A stretch of DNA of 64,000 bases from Clostridium transplantifaecale. GTDB lineage: Bacteria > Bacillota > Clostridia > Lachnospirales > Lachnospiraceae. The DNA lies in the NCBI RefSeq assembly GCF_900626075.1, contig NZ_UYZY01000006.1:186001-250000 (forward strand), written 5' to 3'. The notes beneath the pieces were generated by a model. It was not told the DNA's origin. It searched no databases and saw only the letters and a list, made by a program, of their open reading frames with translations. Both the position numbers and the translations under genes were made by a program. Of this stretch, positions 34,307 to 43,420 are shown piece by piece. Every line of letters starts with the position of its first letter. Positions within the stretch are counted from its first letter, which is position 1.

Positions 34307-34456
34307 TTATTTTGTTTCTTTGTGTAACGTATGTGTTTTACAGAATCTGCAATACTTCTTTGTTTCCATTCTGTCAGGATGAGTCTTCTTATCCTTAGTC
34401 ATGTTGTAATTACGTTGTTTGCATTCTGTACATGCCAGTGTAATTCTTGTGCGCAC
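34307..34456 (-). CDS. rpmG: 50S ribosomal protein L33 (zinc-binding form)
   Basis: A 49-residue protein starting with [23 protein letters not shown] ... [14 protein letters not shown]. The C-x2-C and C-x2-C pairs are those of the zinc-binding L33. GGAGGTGG lies upstream of the GTG. It is the first gene of the secE-nusG-rplK-rplA unit, with a good promoter at 34578-34606. Confidence 0.96.
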   Translation of the reverse strand: MRTRITLACTECKQRNYNMTKDKKTHPDRMETKKYCRFCKTHTLHKETK

Positions 34457-34577
34457 GACTTCCACCTCCACTTAAAATTGTTGATTTGTCACAGCCTTTA
34501 TTTTACAACGTTTTGCAGGGTTTTGGCCCTGATTTTGAGCATAAAAAAAAGACCTAAGTTCTTCCATTCGCCCGTCT

Positions 34578-34606
34578 ACTATATCATAAATCTGGGGATT
34601 CGTCAA
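34578..34606 (-). promoter_or_regulatory. Promoter of the rpmG-secE-nusG-rplK-rplA unit
   Basis: Minus strand: TTGACG (34601-34606), 17 bp, TATAGT (34578-34583). Predicted leader about 115 nt. The remaining stretch 34610-34860 is AT-rich and I see nothing definable in it. Confidence 0.8.
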
Positions 34607-34862
34607 TATATTTTTAGTTGGGCATAGAGGACCGTTTGTAAGGCTGAATGACTCTTCCCCAAGTGCGGGGACGCACTTGTTGCAGGCGCGAATTGTTTCG
34701 GGGATGTTTGGCCGGTTACGGTACTGATTGTTTTTGGGATGTTAGTTTTTTGTTTTATTTAAATTGATTATTCACAAAAAAACAGAGCCTTATTCCGATG
34801 TTAAGACATGAAGGTCACTCTTAATGAACTGTCCAACGAAACTGTCCACATTGAAAACTATA

Positions 34863-35375
34863 TCATATGGTTGTCTTTTTCTCATATCCAAATTCATGCA
34901 GAACCAAATCTTCGTCAATTACTTCGTCATAGCTCCCATCTGCTTTTGTAAACCCGTTTTTCAAATAGAGATTTATCGCGGGATGATTGATATCTACGAC
35001 AAAGAGTCTGAGATACCCGGCTCCAAGGGAACCTGCCAGGGCTGTGGCTTTTTGGAGCGCCAGACTTCCGATTCCTTTTCTTTTGTAATTGACGTTTACG
35101 CCGAGACGGTCGAGATAGATTGCCCTTCCATTCTGATTCCTCCATTTCAGACAGTCAGCTCCGGAATTGGAATCACATAAGGCAAATGCCGACACGATCT
35201 CTTTCTGCTGCGTCAGCACATAGAGCCGATGGTTTTCGATATCTTCCCCAAAGACTTCCCCCGGATAAATCTCATCCCAGATTTGGATGCCGTTCCTGTC
35301 CATGTCCCGGCATATCTCCTTATAGACCGCCCTGATCTGCGGCAAATCATCCATAACAGCCCTTCTCAACTCCAT
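34863..35375 (-). CDS. GNAT-family N-acetyltransferase
   Basis: The 170-residue protein MELRRAVMDDLPQIRAVYKE shows the GNAT fold, with the acetyl-CoA loop VNVNYKRKGIGSLAL (R/Q-x2-G-x-G/A form) and the late HPAINLYLKNGF motif. The substrate is unknown. An upstream extension to 35471 looks non-native; the ribosome site (GAGAGG) is a little far from this ATG (12 bases), so a GTG one codon upstream is possible. Stand-alone gene. Confidence 0.82.
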   Translation of the reverse strand: MELRRAVMDDLPQIRAVYKEICRDMDRNGIQIWDEIYPGEVFGEDIENHRLYVLTQQKEIVSAFALCDSNSGADCLKWRNQNGRAIYLDRLGVNVNYKRKGIGSLALQKATALAGSLGAGYLRLFVVDINHPAINLYLKNGFTKADGSYDEVIDEDLVLHEFGYEKKTTI

Positions 35376-35490
35376 CACAGAATACACCCTCTCTTTCAAA
35401 ATCACTTTTACAGAATTCACATTCATAAACATTCTCAGGCACGTGACTGACTCGCCAGCCCAGAAATGCATTGTTCTATAAACCCGGTTA

Positions 35491-36396
35491 TTACATCACC
35501 CACATCGGAATCGTGATCATCGACAGCAGCGTAGACAGCACCACGCATTTGGTGGCGAATTCCGCATCGCTTCCATACCGTGCCGCAAAGATAGCCGCCG
35601 TTGCTCCGGCCGGCATGCCCGTCATGATCACGGCCACGCCGGAGGCCACCGGGTCGAGGCCCAGGGCACGGCTGAGTGCCAGGGCTGCGGCCGGGAGCAG
35701 GACGAGACGGAAGATGCTGAAGCCGACCGTAGTTTTATTAATAATGGTTCTGACGTCCACATCCGCAAGAATTGTTCCGATAATGAACATTGTAATAGCC
35801 GAATTGCAGCCGCCAATGCTTTTAACCGTGGAGGCCGCAGCTTCCGGCACATGAATCTGGGTGAACATCAGAAACAGCCCGATGTACACAGCAACCAGGC
35901 AGGGGTGGGTCAGTATGTTATGAATCACTTTCTTTTTATCAGACGTTCCTGCTACAAAATAGGAAGTGCCCGCCGACCACATGACCACGCGCATCGGTAT
36001 CAGAAAGATGGAGGCATACAGCAGTCCCAGAGAACCGTAAACGCCCTCCGCAACCGGATTTCCAAGAAATCCTCCGTTTGATACGATCGTACAGTACTGG
36101 AGCACCTTTTTCTGCTGTTCTCCAAAGCCGTTAAATAAAAACCGGTTGAGAAAGAGACAGAAAAACTGCATGACAATTCCCACTGCCAGAAGAAGGCCGC
36201 AGGCCTTCATGATCGACAGGTCGAATTCAATCAGGCAGGATTTAATGATATTGCAGGGTATGATGATATTGACACAGAGGTCCGTCAGGCATCGTTTTCC
36301 CGGCTCATCTATGATTCCTTTTCTCTTTAAAACGGCTCCGGCCAAAATCATTATGAATAAGCTTCCCTGAAGGTTAAAAAGTCTTACGATTTCCAT
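35491..36396 (-). CDS. AEC (auxin efflux carrier-type) permease
   Basis: The 301-residue membrane protein has about ten spans, split by a loop near residue 150, and the family features LVNIIIPCNIIKS-type (CVNIIIPCNIIKSCL) and GMPAGATAAIFAARYG. Bacterial members export or exchange organic acids such as malate or other small solutes. GGGAGG is placed 8 bases from the ATG. Its start overlaps the end of the NhaC gene by 23 bp, so the two are probably translated together. Confidence 0.88.
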   Translation of the reverse strand: MEIVRLFNLQGSLFIMILAGAVLKRKGIIDEPGKRCLTDLCVNIIIPCNIIKSCLIEFDLSIMKACGLLLAVGIVMQFFCLFLNRFLFNGFGEQQKKVLQYCTIVSNGGFLGNPVAEGVYGSLGLLYASIFLIPMRVVMWSAGTSYFVAGTSDKKKVIHNILTHPCLVAVYIGLFLMFTQIHVPEAAASTVKSIGGCNSAITMFIIGTILADVDVRTIINKTTVGFSIFRLVLLPAAALALSRALGLDPVASGVAVIMTGMPAGATAAIFAARYGSDAEFATKCVVLSTLLSMITIPMWVM

Positions 36397-37705
36397 AAAT
36401 GCTTTCCTCCCGTCTCTTTCTGTTTCTGAAAAGATTCCATGCCGGAAGCAGGTAAATGTAAAAAGCAAAAAGTATGCATCCGCCTACATTGACAGCCGAT
36501 ATCGCCGCCATAGGCGCTGCGCAGGCAACGGACCAGGGTACCAGCGGCGCCACAATAACAGCCGTATTTTCCAGGTAGAGCGCCATCTCCCTCTTGTCAT
36601 GGACCATATCTTTGCAGAGCTGATAGGTTAGGATAATTCCCAGCGTCTGGTTGCATGCCGCCATCGAAGCCACCAGAGAGGTGACCAGTTCGCCTCCATA
36701 AGGTGTGATTTTCTGTCCCAGTCTGCCTATCCTCTGCTTAAGTCCCTGAAGAATTCCTGTTTGCTCAAAAATGTCGGAATAGGAGGAAGAAATACAGATA
36801 ATTGCGCTTACTTTCACCATGGATAATAAGCCGCCCCCGTTCATCATGGCCGTCAGTCCCGGTTCCTCAATGCGGTAACCGGTGAACAGGAACGAAAAAA
36901 GCTCAGGAAGTGTTACTCCCTGAAGGAATATACTGATGATGCCGGCCGTCAGTATGCTGATCATCATGGTCTTTTTGACCCTGACCCTGAACAGGGACAG
37001 GATAATAACGATTCCGGCGGGTAACGCCGCGAGCCAGTGCATGTTAAAACTGTCCTTCAGCAGTGTAAGAAGACTGCCGTCGGGCGATGCGCCGGTTCCG
37101 TTCATGCCAAGGGCCAGATAGATGGCACACACCGCTGCAAAGGGGACAACCGAAGTCCGAATCATATTTTTTATATTATCAAAAATGTCCGTTCCTGTCA
37201 GTTCGCTGACAAGCAGGGCGCTGGTCGACATCGGGGAACATCGGTCGCCAAAGTAAATTCCCGACAGGATGGCTCCGCCCGCATAGACGGGATTCACCCC
37301 CGCTGCAGTGGCCATTGCCATGCTGATCACACCGCTGGTGGCCGCCGTCCCAAGTGAGGTCCCAGTAAGGACAGAGACGAAGCAGTTGAGGAGAAAAATA
37401 AAAAGAATAAATGCGGAAGGCACAATCAGACCGGAGGTGCAGACAACAAGAAACGGAATTGTTCCCGCGGCACGCCACAGAGCGGTCAGCATACCTATTA
37501 GCATAAAAACGATCAGCACATTTTTAACGGTTCTCACTCCGTTAAAAGACATCTTAAGAACTTCCGCCAACGAATTATGTTTTATCAAGGCATATCCGGC
37601 AAAAACAAAATATCCGAAAATCAGCGCGTACAGGACCGAAACTCCAAATACGGCCGAAAGCAGCAGCGCCGCTACAAACAGACCAATTACTGTTATCTCC
37701 AACAT
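36374..37705 (-). CDS. NhaC-family Na+/H+ antiporter-type permease
   Basis: The 443-residue membrane protein has about twelve spans. TGTSLGTAATSGVI, AGGAILSGIYFGDRCSPMSTS and the late ENTAVIVAPLVPWSVACAAP are typical of the NhaC/malate-lactate antiporter family. The open frame extends upstream to 37870, but the ATG at 37705 has a strong GGGGGG-type ribosome site and matches family length. With the AEC permease downstream it may form an organic acid/Na+ exchange unit. Confidence 0.88.
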   Translation of the reverse strand: MLEITVIGLFVAALLLSAVFGVSVLYALIFGYFVFAGYALIKHNSLAEVLKMSFNGVRTVKNVLIVFMLIGMLTALWRAAGTIPFLVVCTSGLIVPSAFILFIFLLNCFVSVLTGTSLGTAATSGVISMAMATAAGVNPVYAGGAILSGIYFGDRCSPMSTSALLVSELTGTDIFDNIKNMIRTSVVPFAAVCAIYLALGMNGTGASPDGSLLTLLKDSFNMHWLAALPAGIVIILSLFRVRVKKTMMISILTAGIISIFLQGVTLPELFSFLFTGYRIEEPGLTAMMNGGGLLSMVKVSAIICISSSYSDIFEQTGILQGLKQRIGRLGQKITPYGGELVTSLVASMAACNQTLGIILTYQLCKDMVHDKREMALYLENTAVIVAPLVPWSVACAAPMAAISAVNVGGCILFAFYIYLLPAWNLFRNRKRREESIYGNRKTF

Positions 37706-37729
37706 TTTTCTTCCCCCCTTATATCCTAT

Positions 37730-37758
37730 ATTATAAAGTATTAAATCTAATTGTCTAA
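37730..37758 (-). promoter_or_regulatory. Promoter of the NhaC-AEC operon
   Basis: Minus strand: TTAGAC (37753-37758), 17 bp, TATAAT (37730-37735); the leader is only about 15-20 nt. Confidence 0.7.
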
Positions 37759-37791
37759 CTGTTCTTTTTGATATACAATAGTCCAATTTCA

Positions 37792-37830
37792 TAAAAATAG
37801 CTTCCGGGCTGATCCATTGAGCCCGGAAGC
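37792..37830 (-). terminator. Intrinsic terminator upstream of NhaC operon
   Basis: An 11-bp perfect stem (37800-37810 with 37820-37830) and 9-base loop, followed on the minus strand by TATTTTT. It closes the transcript of the small membrane protein gene at 37854. Confidence 0.8.
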
Positions 37831-37853
37831 GTTCTCTTCCATCATCGGGAAAC

Positions 37854-38258
37854 TCAGTTTCCCTCCGCATTTTCTTTTCTGATCTTCAACACCGAAAATA
37901 AATATAATCCCGACATCGCCACCGCAATCAGGGACGCCGGGGCGCTCTGTGCGCTTGTGAGCAGCGTATTGATTAACCCCGCCGCATCCAGAGCCACCAT
38001 AATAATACCCAGAATAAAGATGGCTTTTGTCCCGGAACCGGGTCTGCAGCTCTTAAGTCCCATAATTGCCGCGATTCCGCGGAAAACCGATTCCACTATC
38101 GCAACCATAGCAAGCATTATCGTGGCTCCAATCAGCGATTCATACTCCGTCCCGCTCAGGGCGCTGCTGCCGGCTGCCAGAATCACACCCGATATTACGG
38201 TGAGAATCGCCTGTGCCAGAATTACAATTGATGAAAATTTTAATATTGTACGGCTCAC
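37854..38258 (-). CDS. Small four-span membrane protein, function unknown
   Basis: A 134-residue protein starting with GTG (GGAGGAC upstream). Four hydrophobic segments (about 8-30, 43-66, 79-100, 106-126) with few charged residues and a basic C-terminal tail (KIRKENAEGN). I do not recognise a family; the fold plan resembles small DUF-type membrane proteins of Firmicutes. It follows the wall-binding-repeat protein gene by 27 bp and ends at a terminator. Confidence 0.7.
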   Translation of the reverse strand: MSRTILKFSSIVILAQAILTVISGVILAAGSSALSGTEYESLIGATIMLAMVAIVESVFRGIAAIMGLKSCRPGSGTKAIFILGIIMVALDAAGLINTLLTSAQSAPASLIAVAMSGLYLFSVLKIRKENAEGN

Positions 38259-38285
38259 CTTTAGTTGTCCTCCAATGTCTGTCTT

Positions 38286-38747
38286 TTAGTCAAAAAAATC
38301 GTCCCCCGGATGTTCTGCAACTCCATCTTCGTCAATATAAATCCCGTTCACCCGCTTATCCTTTACCATGGCTCCCAGTTTATCAACATAATAGAGATCG
38401 CCGATCCAGCAGCTTCTTGCCAGTGAACCGTCTTTGTTGAAATAGTACCATTCTCCCATGAATTCAACCCACTCATCCGATACCATAGCGCCGGATTTGT
38501 GGAAATAATACTGCACACCGTCAATGATCATCGGGGTGTCGGCCATGTAGCCGGTATCTTTGAAATAATACCATTTCCCGTCCATCTCTTTCCAGACGGA
38601 AACGGGACAGCTGCCGTCCTCTTCCTGGTACCACCAGCCAAACTTATCCTGTATCCAGTCGGCATGCACAGGAGCAGGGGGATTCAGTGCAATAAAAACG
38701 ATTGTCAGAACCGGAAGCAGAATTCTCCTTACCGCTCTTCCCTTCAT
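38286..38747 (-). CDS. Secreted cell-wall-binding-repeat (choline-binding type) protein
   Basis: The 153-residue protein has a signal peptide (about 1-29, ending PVHA-D) and then three to five aromatic/glycine repeats of the choline/glucan-binding type: WYQEEDGSCPVSVWKEMDGK, WYYFKDTGYMADTPMII, YYFHKSGAMVSDEWVE, WYYFNKDGSLARSCW. There is no extra catalytic domain, so it is a pure wall-binding module, perhaps a fragment of or adapter for larger surface proteins. GGAGGTGA is well placed. Confidence 0.85.
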   Translation of the reverse strand: MKGRAVRRILLPVLTIVFIALNPPAPVHADWIQDKFGWWYQEEDGSCPVSVWKEMDGKWYYFKDTGYMADTPMIIDGVQYYFHKSGAMVSDEWVEFMGEWYYFNKDGSLARSCWIGDLYYVDKLGAMVKDKRVNGIYIDEDGVAEHPGDDFFD

Positions 38748-38782
38748 AAATTGACCTTCACCTCCACGGATCCAAGCTATAC

Positions 38783-39274
38783 TCAGATTATCAACTGATA
38801 AAACAATGTGTCAAGCCAGCGGCCGAACTTCCGGCCAACTTCTTTCGTGACTCCACAGTATTCAAAACCGAATTTCTCGTGCAGACGGATACTGGCGGTG
38901 TTGTCCGATGTAATTACCGAGATAATTGCATGCGTTCTGCCCTTCTCCCTGGCAATCCGCAGCAGCTCCGTCATCAGCGCTTCTCCGACTTTTCTGCCTT
39001 TGTATTTATGAGCCACATAAACCGAAAGTTCCGTCGTAGGGGCATAGGCATCATTGTCACGGTATACGGACAGGCTGGCATAACCCGCAACCGCACCGTC
39101 CTCCTCCGCCACAATCAGAGGAAACTCATCCCTGTTATGCTGCTCAAACCAGGCCCTTCTCTCCTCAACGGTTCTGGGCCTGATTGAGAATGACGCCGTG
39201 CCGTTCAGCACCTCATAATTAAAAATCTCAACCATCTCCTGTAAATCACTTTCTTCTGCCCACCGGATTGTCAT
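38783..39274 (-). CDS. GNAT acetyltransferase of the phosphinothricin/methionine-sulfone type
   Basis: The 163-residue protein MTIRWAEESDLQEMVEIFNY has the PAT features RPRTVEERRAWFEQH, GYASLSVYR, the acetyl-CoA loop VAHKYKGRKVGEALM and VITSDNTASIRLHEKFGF. Members acetylate phosphinothricin or, more often naturally, methionine sulfone/sulfoximine. The first in-frame ATG (39283) abuts the GGGGG ribosome site, so the second at 39274 with 9-base spacing is chosen. Confidence 0.88.
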   Translation of the reverse strand: MTIRWAEESDLQEMVEIFNYEVLNGTASFSIRPRTVEERRAWFEQHNRDEFPLIVAEEDGAVAGYASLSVYRDNDAYAPTTELSVYVAHKYKGRKVGEALMTELLRIAREKGRTHAIISVITSDNTASIRLHEKFGFEYCGVTKEVGRKFGRWLDTLFYQLII

Positions 39275-39295
39275 TCTGCTCATCCCCCTGCACTG

Positions 39296-40162
39296 TCATA
39301 ATTCCCTGCTGTCGGCCTCTGCCGCGGAAACCGCTTCCTGTTCCTGCCCGGCTTCTGCAGCAGCTTCGGCTGCCTCATCCACCGTGGATTCTTCCGTTCC
39401 TTCGGAGTCCTCTTCATTCTCTGCATCAGCCGCCATAGCCGCCATAATATGGGCCATCTTGCCAATCTTTCCCATATTGCTGGTGTCAACCGGCTCGATC
39501 TCCTCCGCCTCTTCGTCGGAACCGGATGCGCTGCCGCCTTCATAAGACGCATCTGTGACGTCACTGCCGGCTGCCTGCGGTTCTTCCGGAATCTCCTCTT
39601 TCTTCTCGTACTTTTCAGGATTTTCCTTGGCATCGGCTATCTTTTCTTCCATAAATGCCTTGAATTCGTCCATCTCTTCCTGGCTGCTGAACGCGGATTT
39701 GGCGATGAACTGCCATGTCTTGTCATTGGCTTCCAAAAGAAACAGTCTCTCAATTTCGAGTATTCCAAAAAGCTCGCTGTAACGGTATTCTTTTGTCACG
39801 TTTTCGGACGGAACTTCCATAACGAGCCCCAGATCGTTAAGTGTTAAATGGACAACCGGGAAATTATTATTCCTCTCCAGTCTCTTCAGTCCGCTCTTCT
39901 TCCAGATCATACGCTCCTGATTATGATGGGAGGTGGTGTAAAACATAGCCGCTCCTACTAAAAGCGCCATGCCAATGGCCGGAATGAGCGCCGCCATATT
40001 ACCTTTGGCCGAATTGAGGCTTCCGCCTACATAAATTACGACAAAACCAACATAAATGACCAGTGAAAAAATCTTCATCTTTTTTGATTCATTGCGGAGC
40101 ACGTTCCAGTGTATCCAGTTTTTATAATCGTCTTTTACCAGTTGATACTCTAATTCACGCAT
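39296..40162 (-). CDS. YcxB-like membrane protein with long acidic tail
   Basis: The 288-residue protein has two membrane segments (about 30-50 and 58-78) and then a YcxB-type beta domain (NNFPVVHLTLNDLGLVMEVP ... EYRYSELFGILEIERLFLLE). From about residue 170 to the end the chain is extremely Glu/Ala/Asp-rich and probably disordered. Function unknown. AAAGGAG precedes the ATG; the PAT gene follows after 21 bp. Confidence 0.75.
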   Translation of the reverse strand: MRELEYQLVKDDYKNWIHWNVLRNESKKMKIFSLVIYVGFVVIYVGGSLNSAKGNMAALIPAIGMALLVGAAMFYTTSHHNQERMIWKKSGLKRLERNNNFPVVHLTLNDLGLVMEVPSENVTKEYRYSELFGILEIERLFLLEANDKTWQFIAKSAFSSQEEMDEFKAFMEEKIADAKENPEKYEKKEEIPEEPQAAGSDVTDASYEGGSASGSDEEAEEIEPVDTSNMGKIGKMAHIMAAMAADAENEEDSEGTEESTVDEAAEAAAEAGQEQEAVSAAEADSREL

Positions 40163-40257
40163 CTTTATAAACTCCTTTTCATTCCATTATTGTTCGCATA
40201 CATCAATGCCTTCTCCGAAAAACGCTCTGTTTTCCTGTCCTATTATCATATCCTACT

Positions 40258-40986
40258 TTACTGCCCCTGTCCAATACAAACAGCAAAAAAATATACGTTT
40301 TTTACTCCGGCTGCCCTCAGAACGCGCGTACATGCCTCTATCGTACTCCCGGTCGTATAGATGTCGTCGATGAGAATAACACTTGTGATTCCATCCGGAA
40401 CCGGCCCTGCCGAAAACGCCTGTTCCAGGTTTTTAAGCCGCCCGGCAGGCCCCAGTTCCTTCTGCGGTTCAGTATTTTTATTGCGTTTCAGCAAATCTGG
40501 GCAGACCGGTATCCCAGTCCGCTCCTCCAGTTTCCGGGCCAGGACAAGGGCCTGGTTAAAGCCTCTGCTCCGGTATCTGGACGGATGAATGGGGACCGGA
40601 ATCAGGCAGTCCGCCTCCATTTCCAACAGCTTCGCCCCGCAGCGCCTTACGGCTTCTTCCGCGTAATAATCCAGATATTCTCTTCTGTTTTTATACTTAA
40701 CCGCGGCCATGGATCGGCCGGAGAGCTCATTATAGTTCAGAAGCGCCAGCCCATACTCAAAGCTGCGCCGGTGGCGGCTGCAGTCAAAACAGTATTCGAC
40801 GGTCTCACTCATCACTTCTTTGCCGCATTTTTTACATACAGGGGATTTTACAAAAGAAAGTTTGTCCCGGCAGGAGGGGCAGATTAGATTCCCCACGGGC
40901 GCTGCGATATCCCCGCAGACAGGGCATCGCCTTGGAAAAAGGGCGTCCAGGAAAACGGACGCCGCCTTTTTGTATCTTATTTTCAA
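40258..40986 (-). CDS. comF: ComF-family phosphoribosyltransferase-like protein
   Basis: The 242-residue protein has an N-terminal double zinc finger (CPVCG, CPSC, CKKCG, CFDC; residues about 18-75) and a C-terminal phosphoribosyltransferase domain with VILIDDIYTTGSTIEAC. ComF is required for DNA uptake in competent bacteria and is widely conserved outside them. Its start overlaps the end of recD2 by 4 bp (ATGA), so translation is coupled to a helicase gene. Confidence 0.93.
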   Translation of the reverse strand: MKIRYKKAASVFLDALFPRRCPVCGDIAAPVGNLICPSCRDKLSFVKSPVCKKCGKEVMSETVEYCFDCSRHRRSFEYGLALLNYNELSGRSMAAVKYKNRREYLDYYAEEAVRRCGAKLLEMEADCLIPVPIHPSRYRSRGFNQALVLARKLEERTGIPVCPDLLKRNKNTEPQKELGPAGRLKNLEQAFSAGPVPDGITSVILIDDIYTTGSTIEACTRVLRAAGVKNVYFFAVCIGQGQ

Positions 40987-43358
40987 ATAATCAGCTCCTC
41001 AATGCGGGCCTTCAGGCCCGAATAGCGCTTCTGTTCCATTGCATTGTCCACCATCTGCTGGAACACCTCCGGTATTCCCACCAGGCAGACGCAGGACCGC
41101 GCCCTGGTCACAGCCGTGTAAATCAGGTTTCTGGTCATCAGCATCCTGGGGCCGCTGTAAACAGGAATCACAACAGCCGGATACTCGCTTCCCTGGGATT
41201 TGTGGATTGTGATGGCGTATGCCAGTTCCAGTTCTTCAAGCTGTCTGAAGCTGTAATCCACCAGCTTTCCCTCGTCAAACTCCACGGTAAGCAGTTCGGC
41301 AAAGCTGTTGATTTCACGGACAATTCCCGTATCGCCGTTAAACACGCCGGTTCCCTTGTCGATAGGAATCCCGTATTTGTTACAGAGTTTCCACTCTAAC
41401 TGATAGTTATTTTTTATCTGCATTACCTTGTCACCGAGTCGGAACAGGGTGCCGGCCGCTTCCTTCTCCGGCTTGTCGGACGACGCCGGGTTTAAGAAGT
41501 CCTGAAGGATCGTGTTCAGTCGGTCTACTCCCAGCGCTCCCTTGCGCATCGGCGTCATAATCTGGATATCAAAGATATTCGCCCCCACGTAAGAAGGCAA
41601 TTTTTCCTTTACCAGCGTAATCATTGCATTGATAATCGCATTAGGCTCATCCCGCTTAATAAACAGGAAGTCCCTGCTTCTCTTCGCCAGATCCACTCTC
41701 TGGCCGTCGTTGATTCTGTGGGCATTGACGATGATGTCACTCTGGGCCGCCTGCCGGAAAATTCTTGTCAGCTTCACCACATGGAAACGCTGTGAATCAA
41801 TCATATCCCTCAGCACATTGCCGGGTCCCACGCTTGGAAGCTGGTCCACATCGCCTACCAGGATTAATCTCGTTCCCACATTGACCGCCTTTAAGAGAGC
41901 GTGCATCAGGTGGATATCCACCATGGACATCTCATCGATGATGATTACATCGGCATCCAGGGGATTCTCCTCATTCCGTTCAAAATGCATCCCGGAATTC
42001 TGGCTTTTCTCATTCGGCTCCGGCATTCCGCTCAGTTCCAGGAGACGGTGGATTGTCCTGGCCTCGTAGCCGGTGGCCTCCGTCATCCTCTTGGCCGCCC
42101 TTCCCGTGGGCGCCGCCAGGAGAATGTCCATCTCCCCCATCTCAAAATAACGTATGATTGTATTGATGGTCGTCGTCTTTCCCGTACCGGGTCCTCCTGT
42201 CACAATGAGAAGACCGCAGTTGACCGCTTCGATGACCGCCTGGATTTGCAGTTCATCCAGCTCTATCTTCTCCTGCTCCTGAATTCTTGCAAGGCTTTTG
42301 CGTATCTGTTCCTCCGGCTCCGAACCCGTAATATTCAAATCATGGAGCATCCTGGCGGTATTAAGTTCCGTATAATAATACTGGGCCGCGTAAACTCCCC
42401 TTCGGACTTCCGGCGCTTCCTCAGGGAACTCCCGGTCTTCCCCGTATATGTCCCGGTTCTCTTCAGAAAACTCCTCAGAACCTTCATCCGGCCTGCGTAC
42501 CGTTCCCATCCGTGCCTCACTGCCCTCAGAGGACGTCCGTCCGGCGCTTTCCACATTCTTTACGACAAGGCGCTTATCGATCTGCATATCCATCAGATGT
42601 TTCCCTATCGCTTCAGGATCCACTTTCAGAAGCTCGGCGGCCTGCGCCTTAAGTTCCCCCTCCGGCAGATATGTATGTCCGTTGGCCGAGGCCTGAAGGA
42701 GTGTATAAAGGATTCCGCTCTTAATACGAAAGTCAGAATCCGTAAAGATTCCGACCTTGGATGCAATCTCATCGGCCATCTTAAAACCGACTCCCGGAAT
42801 GTCGTCCGCCAGTTTATACGGATTATTCTTAATCACATTGTACATGGCCGGACCGTATTCCTGATAGATTTTCACCGAAAGATTCATGGAAATGCCGTAG
42901 TTCTGCAAAAACATCATAGCCTGCCGCATATCCTTTTTCTCACTGATCTGCTCCGCAATAGCCATCGCCATCTTTTCGCTGATGCCTTTGATCTCGGACA
43001 GCCGTTCCGGTTCCTCCTCCATAATGCGGAAGGTATCGGCCTTGAACTTTTTTACTATTCTTGAAGCCAAAGCAGCCCCGATGCCTTTCACGGCACCGGA
43101 GCCTAAATATCGTTCCATGGAAACAGTGTCCTCCGGCGCTTTGAGCTCATAGCTCTCCACCGCCAGCTGTTCCCCGTAAATCGGATGTTCCGTCATGCGG
43201 CCCGTCGCCTCCACCAGTTCTCCCTCCGAAATATAGGAGAAATTTCCGACCAGGATGTACTCTTCCCCATCCTCGCTCCCGGTGACGCTCATAACCGTAT
43301 AGCCGTTATCCTCATTACGGTATTTGATTTTCTCAACATATCCTTTTACTGCTGCCAT
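40983..43358 (-). CDS. recD2: RecD2-type SF1B DNA helicase
   Basis: The 791-residue protein has the RecD2 N-terminal OB and helix-hairpin-helix region (GIGAALASRIVKKF, DDIPGVGFKMADEIASKVGI), Walker A VTGGPGTGKTTTINTIIRYF, DEMSMVDIHLMHALL (Walker B), the GDVDQLPSVGPG motif III and the C-terminal AITIHKSQGSEYPAVVIPV and TAVTRARSCVCLVG. RecD2 is a 5'-3' helicase found where RecBC is absent. A Glu/Ser/Arg-rich low-complexity segment (about 270-330) interrupts the N-terminal and helicase parts. Start chosen over the 43415 TTG extension; its ribosome site is weak. Confidence 0.94.
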   Translation of the reverse strand: MAAVKGYVEKIKYRNEDNGYTVMSVTGSEDGEEYILVGNFSYISEGELVEATGRMTEHPIYGEQLAVESYELKAPEDTVSMERYLGSGAVKGIGAALASRIVKKFKADTFRIMEEEPERLSEIKGISEKMAMAIAEQISEKKDMRQAMMFLQNYGISMNLSVKIYQEYGPAMYNVIKNNPYKLADDIPGVGFKMADEIASKVGIFTDSDFRIKSGILYTLLQASANGHTYLPEGELKAQAAELLKVDPEAIGKHLMDMQIDKRLVVKNVESAGRTSSEGSEARMGTVRRPDEGSEEFSEENRDIYGEDREFPEEAPEVRRGVYAAQYYYTELNTARMLHDLNITGSEPEEQIRKSLARIQEQEKIELDELQIQAVIEAVNCGLLIVTGGPGTGKTTTINTIIRYFEMGEMDILLAAPTGRAAKRMTEATGYEARTIHRLLELSGMPEPNEKSQNSGMHFERNEENPLDADVIIIDEMSMVDIHLMHALLKAVNVGTRLILVGDVDQLPSVGPGNVLRDMIDSQRFHVVKLTRIFRQAAQSDIIVNAHRINDGQRVDLAKRSRDFLFIKRDEPNAIINAMITLVKEKLPSYVGANIFDIQIMTPMRKGALGVDRLNTILQDFLNPASSDKPEKEAAGTLFRLGDKVMQIKNNYQLEWKLCNKYGIPIDKGTGVFNGDTGIVREINSFAELLTVEFDEGKLVDYSFRQLEELELAYAITIHKSQGSEYPAVVIPVYSGPRMLMTRNLIYTAVTRARSCVCLVGIPEVFQQMVDNAMEQKRYSGLKARIEELII

Positions 43359-43420
43359 AAATTTATTCCCGTACCATTCACGAAACCGCCGCGCTGCCGG
43401 GGACGTGAACCGCAAGATTA

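Noticed and set aside
41901-43064. 387-codon frame opposite recD2
   Set aside because: Antisense shadow; recD2 motifs are unmistakable on the other strand.
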